Of a stretch of DNA of 64,000 nt, positions 17,435 to 25,499 are shown piece after piece (the first letter of the stretch is position 1; each line of letters starts with the position of its first letter). The notes beneath the pieces are model-generated. The model ran no database searches. It was not told the DNA's origin and saw only the letters and a list, made by a program, of their open reading frames with translations. The position numbers and the translations under genes are program-made. The DNA lies in NCBI RefSeq assembly GCF_039542305.1, contig NZ_BAABHW010000002.1, forward strand, positions 868,001 to 932,000, written 5' to 3'. Origin of the DNA: Roseibacterium beibuensis. Lineage in GTDB: Bacteria > Pseudomonadota > Alphaproteobacteria > Rhodobacterales > Rhodobacteraceae.

Positions 17435-18838
17435 TCAGGCCGTGATCGGCTGGTTTTCCCCAAGCGGACCGGTTGCCTGTTCCTCGGGCAGGACGATGGC
17501 GTCGCGCGGCCAGATGACCTCGACCATGGCGCCCTTGCGCTCGGGCGTGTCCTCGTCCGACAGGAACGGGTCCGAGGCATTGAGGAACGTCACCTTCGCA
17601 CCCGACCGCTCAAGCAGTGTTTTCGCGATGAACAGGCCCAGCCCCATCCCCTCGTAGCCCGGGCGATGACTGTCGCTGTCGCGCGACCGGCGGCGCAGGA
17701 ACGGGTCGCCCAGTCGCCCCAGCAGATCGGGCGGAAACCCGGGGCCGTCATCCACGATCTTCAGCTTGATGTCCTCGGCGCTCCACTGCCCTTCGATCCA
17801 GACGCTGGCCTCGGCGAAATCCACCGCGTTCTGCACGAAGTTGCGCAGCCCGTGGATGATCTCGGGCTTGCGCCAGACGGTGGGCAGCGCCGGGTCCGCC
17901 CCCTCCGCCGGGGAAAACAAACTGACGATGTCGATCCCGCGCGACGCATGCGGCTCAGCCGCTTCGCGAACGATCTCTTTCAGCGGGGCCGAGCGCATGT
18001 GCAGGTCGTCCTTTCCCGCCCGGCCCATCGACCGCATGATGTCGCGGCAGCGATCGGCCTGGTCCCGGATCAGGCGGGCATCTTCGGCCAGTTCGGGCAT
18101 GGCCTCCAACTCTTCGGCCAGTTCGGTCGAGACCAGCTTGATCGTGGCCAGCGGTGTGCCCAACTCGTGCGCGGCGGCGGCCACCACGCCGCCAAGGTCG
18201 GTCAGCTTCTGCTCGCGGGCCAGCGCCATCTGTGTCGCCAACAGCGCCTGGCTCATGGAATGGGTCTCGGAGCTGATGCGGCGGGCATAGGCCGACAGGA
18301 AGACGATGCCGATCACGATCGCGATCCAGAAGCCGAGGATGTAGAGATCGGGCAGCGCCAGCACCTCGCCCGTGGCCAGCGTCAGGGGGATGTGGAAATA
18401 GACCAGAAGCGAAATCAGCCCGATGGCCAGCACCCCCAGAACAAGGGTCGAGCGCAGGGTCAGCGCCGTGGCCGAGATCGTGACAGGCCCGAGGATCAAC
18501 AGCGCGAAAGGGTTGTTCAACCCCCCGGTCAGAAACAGAAGGAAGCTCAACTGCGCGAGGTCGAACAAGAGCGTCAGCATCGCGTCCCGGTCGCTGAGGC
18601 GCTGGTTCTCGGGAAAGATCGACATCGCGATGAGGTTCGACAGCACGCTCGCCCCGATGGCCAGGAAACACAGTCCCAGCTCCACCCGCAGCCCGAAATA
18701 GAAGCTGGCCAGAACCACCGTCAGCGTCTGCCCGAGGATCGCCAGCCAGCGCAGAACCAGCAAGGTCCGCAGCCGAACCCACTCGGTCCGCGTCTCCTGG
18801 CGTACAAAGTCGAGGGCGGGATCCGTTGTAAAAGCCAT
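17435..18838 (-). CDS. regB: Redox sensor histidine kinase RegB/PrrB
   Basis: 467 residues. Six membrane helices span about 28-185. The loop GGLNNPF (105-111) is the conserved quinone-binding heptapeptide of RegB. The H-box is HELGTPLATIKL with the phosphorylated His at 224, and the redox-active Cys lies at 264 in DQADRCRDIM. These match His225 and Cys265 of the R. capsulatus protein. The C-terminal ATPase domain has DDGPGFP and GMGLGLFIAKTLL. RegB senses quinone redox state and phosphorylates RegA to control respiration, photosynthesis and fixation genes. It diverges from senC over 105 bases. Confidence 0.95.
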   Translation of the reverse strand: MAFTTDPALDFVRQETRTEWVRLRTLLVLRWLAILGQTLTVVLASFYFGLRVELGLCFLAIGASVLSNLIAMSIFPENQRLSDRDAMLTLLFDLAQLSFLLFLTGGLNNPFALLILGPVTISATALTLRSTLVLGVLAIGLISLLVYFHIPLTLATGEVLALPDLYILGFWIAIVIGIVFLSAYARRISSETHSMSQALLATQMALAREQKLTDLGGVVAAAAHELGTPLATIKLVSTELAEELEAMPELAEDARLIRDQADRCRDIMRSMGRAGKDDLHMRSAPLKEIVREAAEPHASRGIDIVSLFSPAEGADPALPTVWRKPEIIHGLRNFVQNAVDFAEASVWIEGQWSAEDIKLKIVDDGPGFPPDLLGRLGDPFLRRRSRDSDSHRPGYEGMGLGLFIAKTLLERSGAKVTFLNASDPFLSDEDTPERKGAMVEVIWPRDAIVLPEEQATGPLGENQPITA

Positions 18839-18943
18839 GAGGGGCGTTCCGTCGCAGGGACAAGGATGTGAATTGATAGGGCGCAGTCCCTAGGTATTCA
18901 ACGTCACAGACCCCGACTATCCAGACCAAAGGGACCAAATCCA

Positions 18944-19594
18944 ATGTCGCGCACCTATGCCGTTGCCTCGGTGATCCTGATCGCGCTGCTCCTCGCGGGG
19001 TCGGCGCTGGCCATCCTGATGGGCCGTACAAGTGGCGAGGCCGATATCTTCGCACAATGCCGTGGCAGCGCCGTTGCCGGAGGGGCCGATCTGGGCGGGC
19101 CGTTCACACTGGTCAGCGAGACCGGAGAGACCGTGACTGACGCCGACGTCATCACCGGGCCGACGATCCTCTACTTCGGCTATACCTTCTGCCCCGACGT
19201 CTGCCCGCTCGACACCGTGCGCAATGCCGAGGCCGTGGATATCCTTGACGCGACGGGCCACGAAGTGCTGCCCGTGATGATCTCGGTCGATCCCGAGCGC
19301 GACACGCCCGAGGTCATGGCCGCCTTCACCGAGAACGTGCACCCGCGCATGCTGGGCCTGACCGGCACGCCGGAACAGACCGATGCCGCCGCCGATGCCT
19401 ACCGCGTCTATTACCGCATCAACCGCGAGGGCGACGACCCCTATTACCTCGTGGATCACTCGGCCTTCGCCTACCTCGTCCTGCCCGATTACGGCTTCGT
19501 GGAGTTCTTCAACCGCGAGACGACGCCGCAGCAGATGGCCGACACCACGGCCTGTTACATCGAGGCCGCCGGTGGAGCCGAATCCGGCTCCTGA
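18944..19594 (+). CDS. senC: SCO1/SenC (PrrC) copper chaperone
   Basis: 216 residues with an N-terminal membrane anchor (about 7-26) and a periplasmic thioredoxin-like domain. The copper ligands are visible: Cys83 and Cys87 in FCPDVCP, and His172 in LVDHSAFAY. SenC delivers copper to the CuA/CuB sites of cytochrome oxidase and, in the purple bacteria, has been linked to RegB signalling. Its position between regB and regA is the classic regB-senC-regA (prrBCA) arrangement. Confidence 0.93.
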   Translation: MSRTYAVASVILIALLLAGSALAILMGRTSGEADIFAQCRGSAVAGGADLGGPFTLVSETGETVTDADVITGPTILYFGYTFCPDVCPLDTVRNAEAVDILDATGHEVLPVMISVDPERDTPEVMAAFTENVHPRMLGLTGTPEQTDAAADAYRVYYRINREGDDPYYLVDHSAFAYLVLPDYGFVEFFNRETTPQQMADTTACYIEAAGGAESGS

Positions 19595-19662
19595 GGCAAC
19601 GACGGGCGAGTTCCCGCTATGCGACAGCAGCTTGACGGTGCGTACAATTTCTGCGCGACAAA

Positions 19663-19690
19663 TTGACCCCGCGCGGCAGCAGCCTATAAG
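19663..19690 (+). promoter_or_regulatory. Candidate sigma-70 promoter of regA
   Basis: TTGACC (19663-19668), 16 bases, TATAAG (19685-19690), about 35 bases before the regA start. It suggests that regA can be transcribed separately from senC. Confidence 0.5.
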
Positions 19691-19724
19691 GGAGCGTGCA
19701 AAGAGTGGCAAAGGACCAATGCGC

Positions 19725-20282
19725 ATGACGCAAGAACGCAGCCTCCGCGAAATCGGGCCGGACAAGTCCCTGCTGATCGTCGATGATGACGAGCCGTTCC
19801 TGCGCCGCCTGCAGCGCGCCATGGAAAAGCGCGGCTTCGAGGTCGAGGCGGCGGGCTCCGTCGTCGGGGGCAAGGCCATCGCCACTGCCCGTCCCCCCGC
19901 CTATGCCGTGGTCGATCTGCGGCTTGAGGATGGCAATGGGCTCGACGTTGTCGAAACCCTGCGGGAAAAGCGCCCCGACAGCCGCATTGTCGTGCTGACC
20001 GGGTATGGCGCCATCGCCACCGCCGTGGCCGCCGTCAAGATCGGCGCCACCGACTACCTGTCGAAGCCGGCGGATGCCAATGACATCACCGCGGCGCTGC
20101 TCGCCGAAGAGGAAGAGATGCCGCCGCCGCCGGAAAACCCGATGTCGGCCGACCGCGTGCGCTGGGAACATATCCAGCGGGTCTATGAGCTGTGTGACCG
20201 CAACGTCTCGGAAACCGCGCGGCGGCTAAACATGCACCGCCGCACGCTTCAGCGGATCCTCGCCAAGCGCAGCCCCCGCTGA
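19725..20282 (+). CDS. regA: Redox response regulator RegA/PrrA
   Basis: 185 residues from the ATG at 19725 (AAGGA with 9-base spacing; an ATG two codons earlier at 19719 is closer to the ribosome site). The receiver has SLLIVDDDEPFLRRL and the phosphorylated Asp64 in AVVDLRLEDGNGLD. A proline linker (PPPPENP) leads to the Fis-type helix-turn-helix NVSETARRLNMHRRTLQRILAKRSPR, nearly invariant in this family. RegA is the DNA-binding partner of RegB. In R. capsulatus, from memory, hvrA and ahcY follow regA; here ahcY is 3.6 kb away and no hvrA is seen between. Confidence 0.95.
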   Translation: MTQERSLREIGPDKSLLIVDDDEPFLRRLQRAMEKRGFEVEAAGSVVGGKAIATARPPAYAVVDLRLEDGNGLDVVETLREKRPDSRIVVLTGYGAIATAVAAVKIGATDYLSKPADANDITAALLAEEEEMPPPPENPMSADRVRWEHIQRVYELCDRNVSETARRLNMHRRTLQRILAKRSPR

Positions 20283-20295
20283 ACGCACCCGTGTT

Positions 20296-20323
20296 TTGCG
20301 ACGCCGCCCCTGTTGCGCTATAG
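20296..20323 (+). promoter_or_regulatory. Candidate sigma-70 promoter
   Basis: TTGCGA (20296-20301), 16 bases, CTATAG (20318-20323), just after the regA stop and 46 bases before the lipoprotein start. Confidence 0.4.
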
Positions 20324-20369
20324 CGCGCGGGGAATCACCGCTTTGCATTCTTGCCCGAAAGTCCTGACC

Positions 20370-20870
20370 ATGCGCCGCCCTGCCGCCCTGATCGCCCTTG
20401 TCGCCGCCACCACGCTGTCCGCCTGTGTCGGCACGCGCGAACCCGAGGTTCCGCCCTTCACGCTCGATGGGCGGGGGATCGAACCCACCGTTTCGGGGCT
20501 TCGCATCGATTTCGGCCGTGCACAGATCGGCGTGATCGACACCGTTTCGCGCCTGCTGGATGAAGAACCGGCCCAGGTGATCACGCAGACCGAATGTGGC
20601 GCGGGGCCGGTCACCGCCGCCCAGTGGGAAGACGGCCTGACGCTGAACTTCCAGGACGGCACGTTCGTCGGCTGGACGACCAGCGACCCGGACTTGCCCG
20701 TCACCAACGGCTTCCGCCCCGGTCAGCGCCGGGTCGAGATGCCCCAGGTCAGCTTCCAGGTCACGACGCTTGGGGACGAATTCGCCCGGGGCGCAGTTGC
20801 GGGCCTTCTGGACCCGACCGGCGAAACCGTTGCGCTGCTCTGGTCTGGGACAACCTGTTTCTTCCGGTAA
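20370..20870 (+). CDS. Hypothetical lipoprotein
   Basis: 166 residues from the ATG at 20370. The signal peptide ends in a lipobox (TTLSAC), so the mature protein is probably a lipidated periplasmic or outer-membrane protein starting at Cys19. The rest is a small, likely beta-rich domain with two further Cys (TECGAG and the C-terminal TTCFFR) that could pair. I do not recognise the family. It is preceded by a plausible promoter and is convergent with the LysR gene, only six bases away. Confidence 0.75.
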   Translation: MRRPAALIALVAATTLSACVGTREPEVPPFTLDGRGIEPTVSGLRIDFGRAQIGVIDTVSRLLDEEPAQVITQTECGAGPVTAAQWEDGLTLNFQDGTFVGWTTSDPDLPVTNGFRPGQRRVEMPQVSFQVTTLGDEFARGAVAGLLDPTGETVALLWSGTTCFFR

Positions 20871-20876
20871 CGGGTT

Positions 20877-21776
20877 TCAGCACGCCATCGAACGGCGAAG
20901 CCACATCACGAAGGTCTTGACCCGGGGCGGCATCGGCCCGGGCAAATGCACGAGGTGATAGGCCAGCGGACTGTCCGCCTGTTCGGCCAACACTACGAGC
21001 CGCCCCTCCGCCAGATCGCTTTCGACAACCGCGCGTGGCTGGACGGAGACCCCGGCCCCGCTGCGACATGCCGCCAGGACCATCGGGTTCGTCTCAAGCC
21101 GCGTCGCCTCCAACGCGTCGGGGTCGATTCCGCCCGCGCGCAGCCACGCATAGAACTCCGCATCCTGCGGATCGACCAGCCAGCGCAATCCGCGCAACCG
21201 CTTCAGCGCGCCCTGTGCTTCCGTATCCGGCCACGCGCCGCCAAGCTGCTCGGCCACTTGCGGGGCGGCGACCGCGACGATCCCGGGATCGGTGAGGCGC
21301 ATCGTCTCCAGCCCCGGCCATTCGCCCCGCCCGTAGCGGATGGCAAGGTCATAGCCGTCGCGGCGCAGGTCGGACATGCGCGCCTCGGCCGAGACGCTGA
21401 GGGGCACCTCGGGATGCGCCGACCAGAACTGCGCCAAACGGGGCATCAGCCACGCTTCGGCGAAACTGGGCGTCGTCGTGACGGAGACGGGGCGATCCGC
21501 GCGGCCTTGCATCAAGGCCCGCACCCCGCCCGCGATTTCCCCGAACCCCGCCGACAGGTCCCGCGCCAGCCGCGCGCCCGCTTCGGTCGGGGCCACGCCG
21601 CGGCCTGCCCGCGTCATCAGGGATTGGCCGAAATGCTCTTCCAACGTGCGAACATGCTGCGCAATGGCGGCGTGCGTCACGTTCAACGCCCGCGCGGCCT
21701 CGGAATAGGAGCCAAGCCGCGCCGCCGCCTCGAACGCCCTCAGCGCCGAGAGAGAGGGGATATCACGCCAATCCAT
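20877..21776 (-). CDS. LysR-family transcriptional regulator (GcvA-like)
   Basis: 299 residues from the ATG at 21776; a TTG four codons upstream is unlikely. The N-terminal winged helix is IPSLSALRAFEAAARLGSYS, continuing with EAARALNVTHAAIAQHVRTLEEHFG. The effector domain contains VSVTTTPSFAEAWLMPRL and the AIRYGRGEWPGLE segment typical of the GcvA branch. Such regulators bind a small metabolite and activate or repress neighbouring genes; the target is unknown. The 52-residue protein gene diverges from it over 97 bases and could be regulated by it. Confidence 0.88.
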   Translation of the reverse strand: MDWRDIPSLSALRAFEAAARLGSYSEAARALNVTHAAIAQHVRTLEEHFGQSLMTRAGRGVAPTEAGARLARDLSAGFGEIAGGVRALMQGRADRPVSVTTTPSFAEAWLMPRLAQFWSAHPEVPLSVSAEARMSDLRRDGYDLAIRYGRGEWPGLETMRLTDPGIVAVAAPQVAEQLGGAWPDTEAQGALKRLRGLRWLVDPQDAEFYAWLRAGGIDPDALEATRLETNPMVLAACRSGAGVSVQPRAVVESDLAEGRLVVLAEQADSPLAYHLVHLPGPMPPRVKTFVMWLRRSMAC

Positions 21777-21873
21777 ATGAAAGCTCAACTAACACATCGG
21801 CAGTATTGCTGACTCGGCCCATTGCCGCAACACGGCTATGCTCCCCTTAGTCGCAGATCACAGGAGACTCGCC

Positions 21874-22032
21874 ATGCTCAGCATTTTCGCAAGCAGCCTC
21901 ATGACCGCCGCGCGGCAGAAAGATTGGGACGCGCCCGATCAATCGCGGTTGCCCGACCGCCGCACCCGGAAGGAGCGCCGCCGCGATCAAGCGGATACGC
22001 GCCGCTGGCTCCGCAATACCGGAATCAAGTGA
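21874..22032 (+). CDS. Small basic hypothetical protein
   Basis: 52 residues. It has a strong ribosome site (AGGAG, seven bases before the ATG at 21874), better than most genes here, which is the main support. After a short hydrophobic start (MLSIFASSLM) the protein is highly charged, rich in Arg and Asp (LPDRRTRKERRRDQ), and ends in RRWLRNTGIK. No family is recognised. It lies alone between the LysR gene and the GNAT gene. Confidence 0.6.
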   Translation: MLSIFASSLMTAARQKDWDAPDQSRLPDRRTRKERRRDQADTRRWLRNTGIK

Positions 22033-22057
22033 CCGAACTAACAAACAGGCCCAACGG

Positions 22058-22549
22058 TCAGGTCAGGTCGTAGCGTTTGAGAACCTTGTCGACCACCTGC
22101 CCGTTGGCCATCCGGACGCCCTCGATCCGCCCGTAATCCTCGAACCCTCGGGATTGATAATAGGTCAGCCCGCTTTCGTTATCGGCGCGGATATTGGCGT
22201 TGATCCAAGTGTAGCCCAGCCTCTTGGCCGCCGCTTTCGTCGCCTCCATCAGTTTCGATCCGATGCCAAGACCCTGCTGGCCCGGTTTGGCGAAGGTGGC
22301 GATCTCGGCGGCCTCGGGCGGCAGGTATTCCCCGCCCCGCGTGACCCATTGAAAGCCCACGATCTCGCCATCGGGCTTTTCAGCGACGAGCCAGGAGGAC
22401 ACTTCGCGCTCGGCATTCATCCGGTCGATGAAATACTGCGCGTCGATGGGGTGTGTCATGGCGGTGGTGCCGCCGATCTCGATCACCGCGTTCAGGATCG
22501 CGGCCATGTCGCGCGCGTCGAGGTCATGGGCGGGGCGAACGTGGATCAT
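22058..22549 (-). CDS. GNAT-family N-acetyltransferase
   Basis: 163 residues from the ATG at 22549 (GGAG upstream); the longer frame start at 22624 adds an unrelated leader. The GNAT core is visible: an acetyl-CoA loop in FAKPGQQGLGIGSKLMEATKAAAKRLG, then YTWINANIRADNESGLTYYQSRGFEDYG. The N-terminus IHVRPAHDLDARDMAAILNAVI resembles phosphinothricin/amine acetyltransferases. The substrate cannot be told from the sequence. Confidence 0.85.
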   Translation of the reverse strand: MIHVRPAHDLDARDMAAILNAVIEIGGTTAMTHPIDAQYFIDRMNAEREVSSWLVAEKPDGEIVGFQWVTRGGEYLPPEAAEIATFAKPGQQGLGIGSKLMEATKAAAKRLGYTWINANIRADNESGLTYYQSRGFEDYGRIEGVRMANGQVVDKVLKRYDLT

Positions 22550-22620
22550 CGGGAAGACTCCAACTTGAAACAATCCGGCAGCGTGCGTTCGACCGCGGCG
22601 GAGTGGCAGGGGCGCTTGCG

Positions 22621-23217
22621 TCACATCTGCGCCATCAGCTCAGCATGCCGCGCGGTGAAGTCTGCGCGCACCTCGGCCGGCGGGCGCAGGCGCAGGGTCA
22701 GCCCCTCGATCAGCGCCGCATCCGGGCGGCCAAAGAACTTGTTCGCCTCGGCCTCGGCGAACCCGGCAAGCTGCACCGCCTCCAGCCAGGCCGAGATGCG
22801 GTCGGCCCGCTTGATCGCTTGCTTTACCGTCTTGGGCAGCACGGCGGGCAGGCCGAAGCGCAGGTGGATCGCGGCCGTCAGCCGGGTATCAAGCTCGCCA
22901 TATCCCGGCCCGACGGCAACCTTCACTGGGCTGATCATGTCGCCGATCACGTATTCCGGCGCGTCGTGCAGCAGCGCGGCCAAGCGCCATTTGACAGGCA
23001 CCTGCGGCTGCAACCGCCCGTGGATTTGCTCGACCAGGATCGAATGCTCGGCCACGGAATAGGCGAAATCGCCGCGCGTTTGGCCGTTCCAGCGCGCGAC
23101 GAAGGCCAGACCGTGGGCGATATCCTCGATCTCGATATCCATCGGCGTTGGGTCCAGCAGGTCGAGCCGTCGCCCGGACAACATCCGTTGCCAGGCGCGA
23201 GGGGGAGCTTTGGGCAT
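22621..23217 (-). CDS. HD-domain phosphohydrolase (YfbR-like)
   Basis: 198 residues. The HD-superfamily metal site is present: DFAYSVAEHSILV, LAALLHDAPEYVIGD (the HD pair) and IKRADRISAWLEAVQLA with the distal Asp. The layout resembles YfbR-type 5'-nucleotidases that dephosphorylate dNMPs, but substrate choice is not certain. It precedes the GNAT gene on the same strand with 71 bases between them. Confidence 0.8.
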   Translation of the reverse strand: MPKAPPRAWQRMLSGRRLDLLDPTPMDIEIEDIAHGLAFVARWNGQTRGDFAYSVAEHSILVEQIHGRLQPQVPVKWRLAALLHDAPEYVIGDMISPVKVAVGPGYGELDTRLTAAIHLRFGLPAVLPKTVKQAIKRADRISAWLEAVQLAGFAEAEANKFFGRPDAALIEGLTLRLRPPAEVRADFTARHAELMAQM

Positions 23218-23343
23218 GAATTCGGTCCTGAAACGAGCGTCCCCGCCGGTTTAGCAATGCAATGCGTGGGCCGAAAGCATTAGGCGAATCTTCAACCCTC
23301 GGTTTAGCCTGCCGTCCCGACGTATTATTTCAGGGAGATTAAA

Positions 23344-23484
23344 ATGACCAAGGAAGGTGTCGGCGGCGCCGAAGGTGTGCCCCTCCAGGAAAACAACAAG
23401 CAGCCGCCCAGCGCGGATGGGAACAAGCCCGGCCCCGCGAAGGGAACCGAAGGCAGCGCCGAAAAAGGTGCGCCCAGCAAGTAA
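23344..23484 (+). CDS. Small disordered hypothetical protein
   Basis: 46 residues, ATG at 23344 with AGGGAG seven bases before it. The protein is hydrophilic and probably unfolded, rich in Gly, Lys, Pro, Glu and Asn (ENNKQPPSADGNKPGPAKG), without hydrophobic core or Cys. It resembles no family I know; such composition is seen in stress- or desiccation-related small proteins, which is only an analogy. The ribosome site and clean reading frame are the evidence that it is real. Confidence 0.5.
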   Translation: MTKEGVGGAEGVPLQENNKQPPSADGNKPGPAKGTEGSAEKGAPSK

Positions 23485-23541
23485 CTTTGTCCAATCCGGA
23501 CGCGCAAAGGGGCCGTCCTGCCGGGTGGCTCCTTTTCCGGT

Positions 23542-23757
23542 TCAGGCCAACGCCCAACTGATGAACGCGACGAGTATCCCAACGGCGATGACGGCCAGTG
23601 TGAACGGCCCGGCATAGCGGCTGCGGCGTTCGTATTGTTCCGATTTCGGCAGCTCGCGCGGCGCATCGGCGGCCCCGGCGTCGCCCGGACCGGCGCGCAC
23701 ATCGCCCGATACGGACGCGCGGGTGTGGCGTTGCGTTTCTGAATGCATCTCGCTCAT
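23542..23757 (-). CDS. Small single-span membrane protein
   Basis: 71 residues, with AAAGGAG upstream of the ATG at 23757. The hydrophilic N-terminal half (residues 1-48, His/Arg/Glu-rich) is followed by one membrane helix (about 50-69, FTLAVIAVGILVAFISWALA) at the extreme C-terminus, so it is likely tail-anchored. Function unknown. A perfect match to the alphaproteobacterial EcfG promoter lies 25 bases upstream of its start, which suggests general-stress expression. Confidence 0.7.
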   Translation of the reverse strand: MSEMHSETQRHTRASVSGDVRAGPGDAGAADAPRELPKSEQYERRSRYAGPFTLAVIAVGILVAFISWALA

Positions 23758-23782
23758 CGAAAAACTCCTTTCCTACCTGGAA

Positions 23783-23807
23783 AACGTCCCCCGCCCGCTT
23801 CCGTTCC
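23783..23807 (-). promoter_or_regulatory. EcfG-type (general stress sigma factor) promoter
   Basis: On the minus strand GGAAC (23807-23803), exactly 16 bases, CGTT (23786-23783). This is the consensus for EcfG promoters, placed so that a transcript would start about 20 bases before the ATG of the small membrane protein. Confidence 0.55.
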
Positions 23808-23816
23808 CGTGTCGCG

Positions 23817-23844
23817 TTGCCGTTGCAGGGGTCTGGTGCTATCT
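23817..23844 (+). promoter_or_regulatory. Candidate sigma-70 promoter of ahcY
   Basis: TTGCCG (23817-23822), 16 bases, CTATCT (23839-23844), 39 bases upstream of the ahcY start. It overlaps a 7-bp inverted repeat, CCGTTGC/GCAACGG (23820-23856). Confidence 0.4.
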
Positions 23845-23882
23845 GCGCCGCAACGGAATTTGCAAAATGTGGAGCCTCGGAC

Positions 23883-25277
23883 ATGGGCACGGACTACATC
23901 GTCAAGGACATCAACCTCGCCGACTATGGCCGCAAGGAACTGGACATCGCCGAAACCGAGATGCCGGGCCTGATGGCCCTGCGCGAGGAATACGGCGCCT
24001 CCAAGCCGCTGAAAGGCGCGCGCATCGCCGGGTCGCTGCACATGACGATCCAGACCGCCGTCCTGATCGAAACGCTGGTGGAACTGGGCGCCGATGTCCG
24101 CTGGGCCTCGTGCAACATCTTCTCGACGCAGGACCACGCCGCCGCCGCGATTGCAGCCGGCGGCACGCCGGTCTTCGCCGTGAAGGGTGAAACGCTTGAG
24201 GAATACTGGGACTATTGCGACCGCATCTTCCAGTTCGAAGAGGGCGGTGCGAACATGATCCTCGACGATGGCGGCGATGCCACGCTCTACATCCTGCTGG
24301 GTGCACGCGTCGAAGAGGGTGAAACCGACCTGATCGAAGTGCCCACCAGCGAGGAAGAGGTCGCGCTGTTCGCACAGATCAAGAAGCGCATGACCGAAAC
24401 CCCGGGCTGGTTCACCAAGCAGCGCCACATGATCCAGGGTGTGACCGAGGAAACCACCACGGGCGTGCATCGCCTTTACCAGATGATGGAAAAAGGCCAC
24501 CTGCCCTTCCCCGCCATCAACGTGAATGACAGCGTCACCAAGTCGAAGTTCGACAACAAGTACGGCTGCAAGGAATCGCTCGTCGACGGTATCCGCCGCG
24601 CCACCGACACGATGATGGCCGGCAAGGTCGCCGTCGTCTGCGGTTATGGCGATGTGGGCAAGGGCTCGGCCGCCAGCCTCCGCGGCGCAGGCGCCCGCGT
24701 GAAGGTGACCGAGGTCGACCCGATCTGCGCCCTTCAGGCCGCGATGGACGGGTTCGAGGTCGTCACGCTGGAAGACGAGGTCGCCAGCGCGGACATCTTC
24801 ATCACCACGACCGGCAACCGCGACGTGATCCGCATCGAGCATATGCGCGAGATGAAGGACATGGCGATCGTCGGCAACATCGGCCACTTCGACAACGAGA
24901 TCCAGGTCGCGGCCCTCAAGAACCACAAGTGGACCAACATCAAGGACCAGGTGGACATGATCGAGATGCCATCGGGCAGCCGCATCATCCTGCTGTCCGA
25001 AGGCCGCTTGCTGAACCTGGGCAATGCCACCGGGCACCCGTCCTTCGTGATGTCGGCCAGCTTCACCAACCAGGTGCTGGCGCAGATGGAGCTTTGGACC
25101 AAGGGCAAGAACTACGAGAACAAGGTCTATGTCCTGCCCAAGGTGCTGGACGAGAAGGTCGCGCGCCTGCACCTCAAGAAGATCGGCGTGAAACTGACCG
25201 AACTGGCCAAGGAGCAGGCCGATTACATCGGCGTGCCGCAGGAAGGCCCCTTCAAGCCCGAACACTACCGCTACTGA
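23883..25277 (+). CDS. ahcY: Adenosylhomocysteinase
   Basis: 464 residues from the ATG at 23883; longer in-frame starts cover the promoter region. The family motifs are intact: SLHMTIQTAVLIETL, SCNIFSTQDHAAAAIA, and the NAD-binding stretch VVCGYGDVGKGSAASLRGAGARV. The C-terminus ends KPEHYRY as expected. The tetrameric cytoplasmic enzyme hydrolyses S-adenosylhomocysteine to adenosine and homocysteine, relieving inhibition of methyltransferases. It lies in the regA neighbourhood, as in Rhodobacter. Confidence 0.97.
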   Translation: MGTDYIVKDINLADYGRKELDIAETEMPGLMALREEYGASKPLKGARIAGSLHMTIQTAVLIETLVELGADVRWASCNIFSTQDHAAAAIAAGGTPVFAVKGETLEEYWDYCDRIFQFEEGGANMILDDGGDATLYILLGARVEEGETDLIEVPTSEEEVALFAQIKKRMTETPGWFTKQRHMIQGVTEETTTGVHRLYQMMEKGHLPFPAINVNDSVTKSKFDNKYGCKESLVDGIRRATDTMMAGKVAVVCGYGDVGKGSAASLRGAGARVKVTEVDPICALQAAMDGFEVVTLEDEVASADIFITTTGNRDVIRIEHMREMKDMAIVGNIGHFDNEIQVAALKNHKWTNIKDQVDMIEMPSGSRIILLSEGRLLNLGNATGHPSFVMSASFTNQVLAQMELWTKGKNYENKVYVLPKVLDEKVARLHLKKIGVKLTELAKEQADYIGVPQEGPFKPEHYRY

Positions 25278-25313
25278 TCGCCGGCCCCGTTGGGGGCCGA
25301 CCGGCAGCTTTCG

Positions 25314-25344
25314 ACCGGCCATTCCGACGGGAATGGCCGGTTTT
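25314..25344 (+). terminator. Rho-independent terminator of ahcY
   Basis: A 12-bp perfect stem, ACCGGCCATTCC/GGAATGGCCGGT, with a GACG loop and four T, 36 bases after the stop. Confidence 0.8.
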
Positions 25345-25365
25345 CGCTTACTTGGCCGGGCGCCT

Positions 25366-25390
25366 GGAACGGAGTCGAATACAAGGCGTT
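25366..25390 (+). promoter_or_regulatory. EcfG-type promoter before the PRC-barrel gene
   Basis: GGAAC (25366-25370), exactly 16 bases, CGTT (25387-25390). The match to the EcfG consensus is perfect. The inferred transcript start is about 100 bases before the ATG at 25500, leaving a long leader. Confidence 0.5.
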
Positions 25391-25499
25391 GAGTCCGGTT
25401 GAACCGCGTTTAAGTCGTTATTTTTCCGATATTTTTCAGGGAACCCAGCACCCCTCCTGTTGCTTGGTCTGGCATCAACTCTACACAGGAGATCTGACA

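Noticed and set aside
23820..23856. Hairpin CCGTTGC/GCAACGG upstream of ahcY as a SAH or SAM/SAH riboswitch
   Set aside because: The conserved core of either riboswitch class is not present, and the hairpin coincides with the likely -10/-35 elements.
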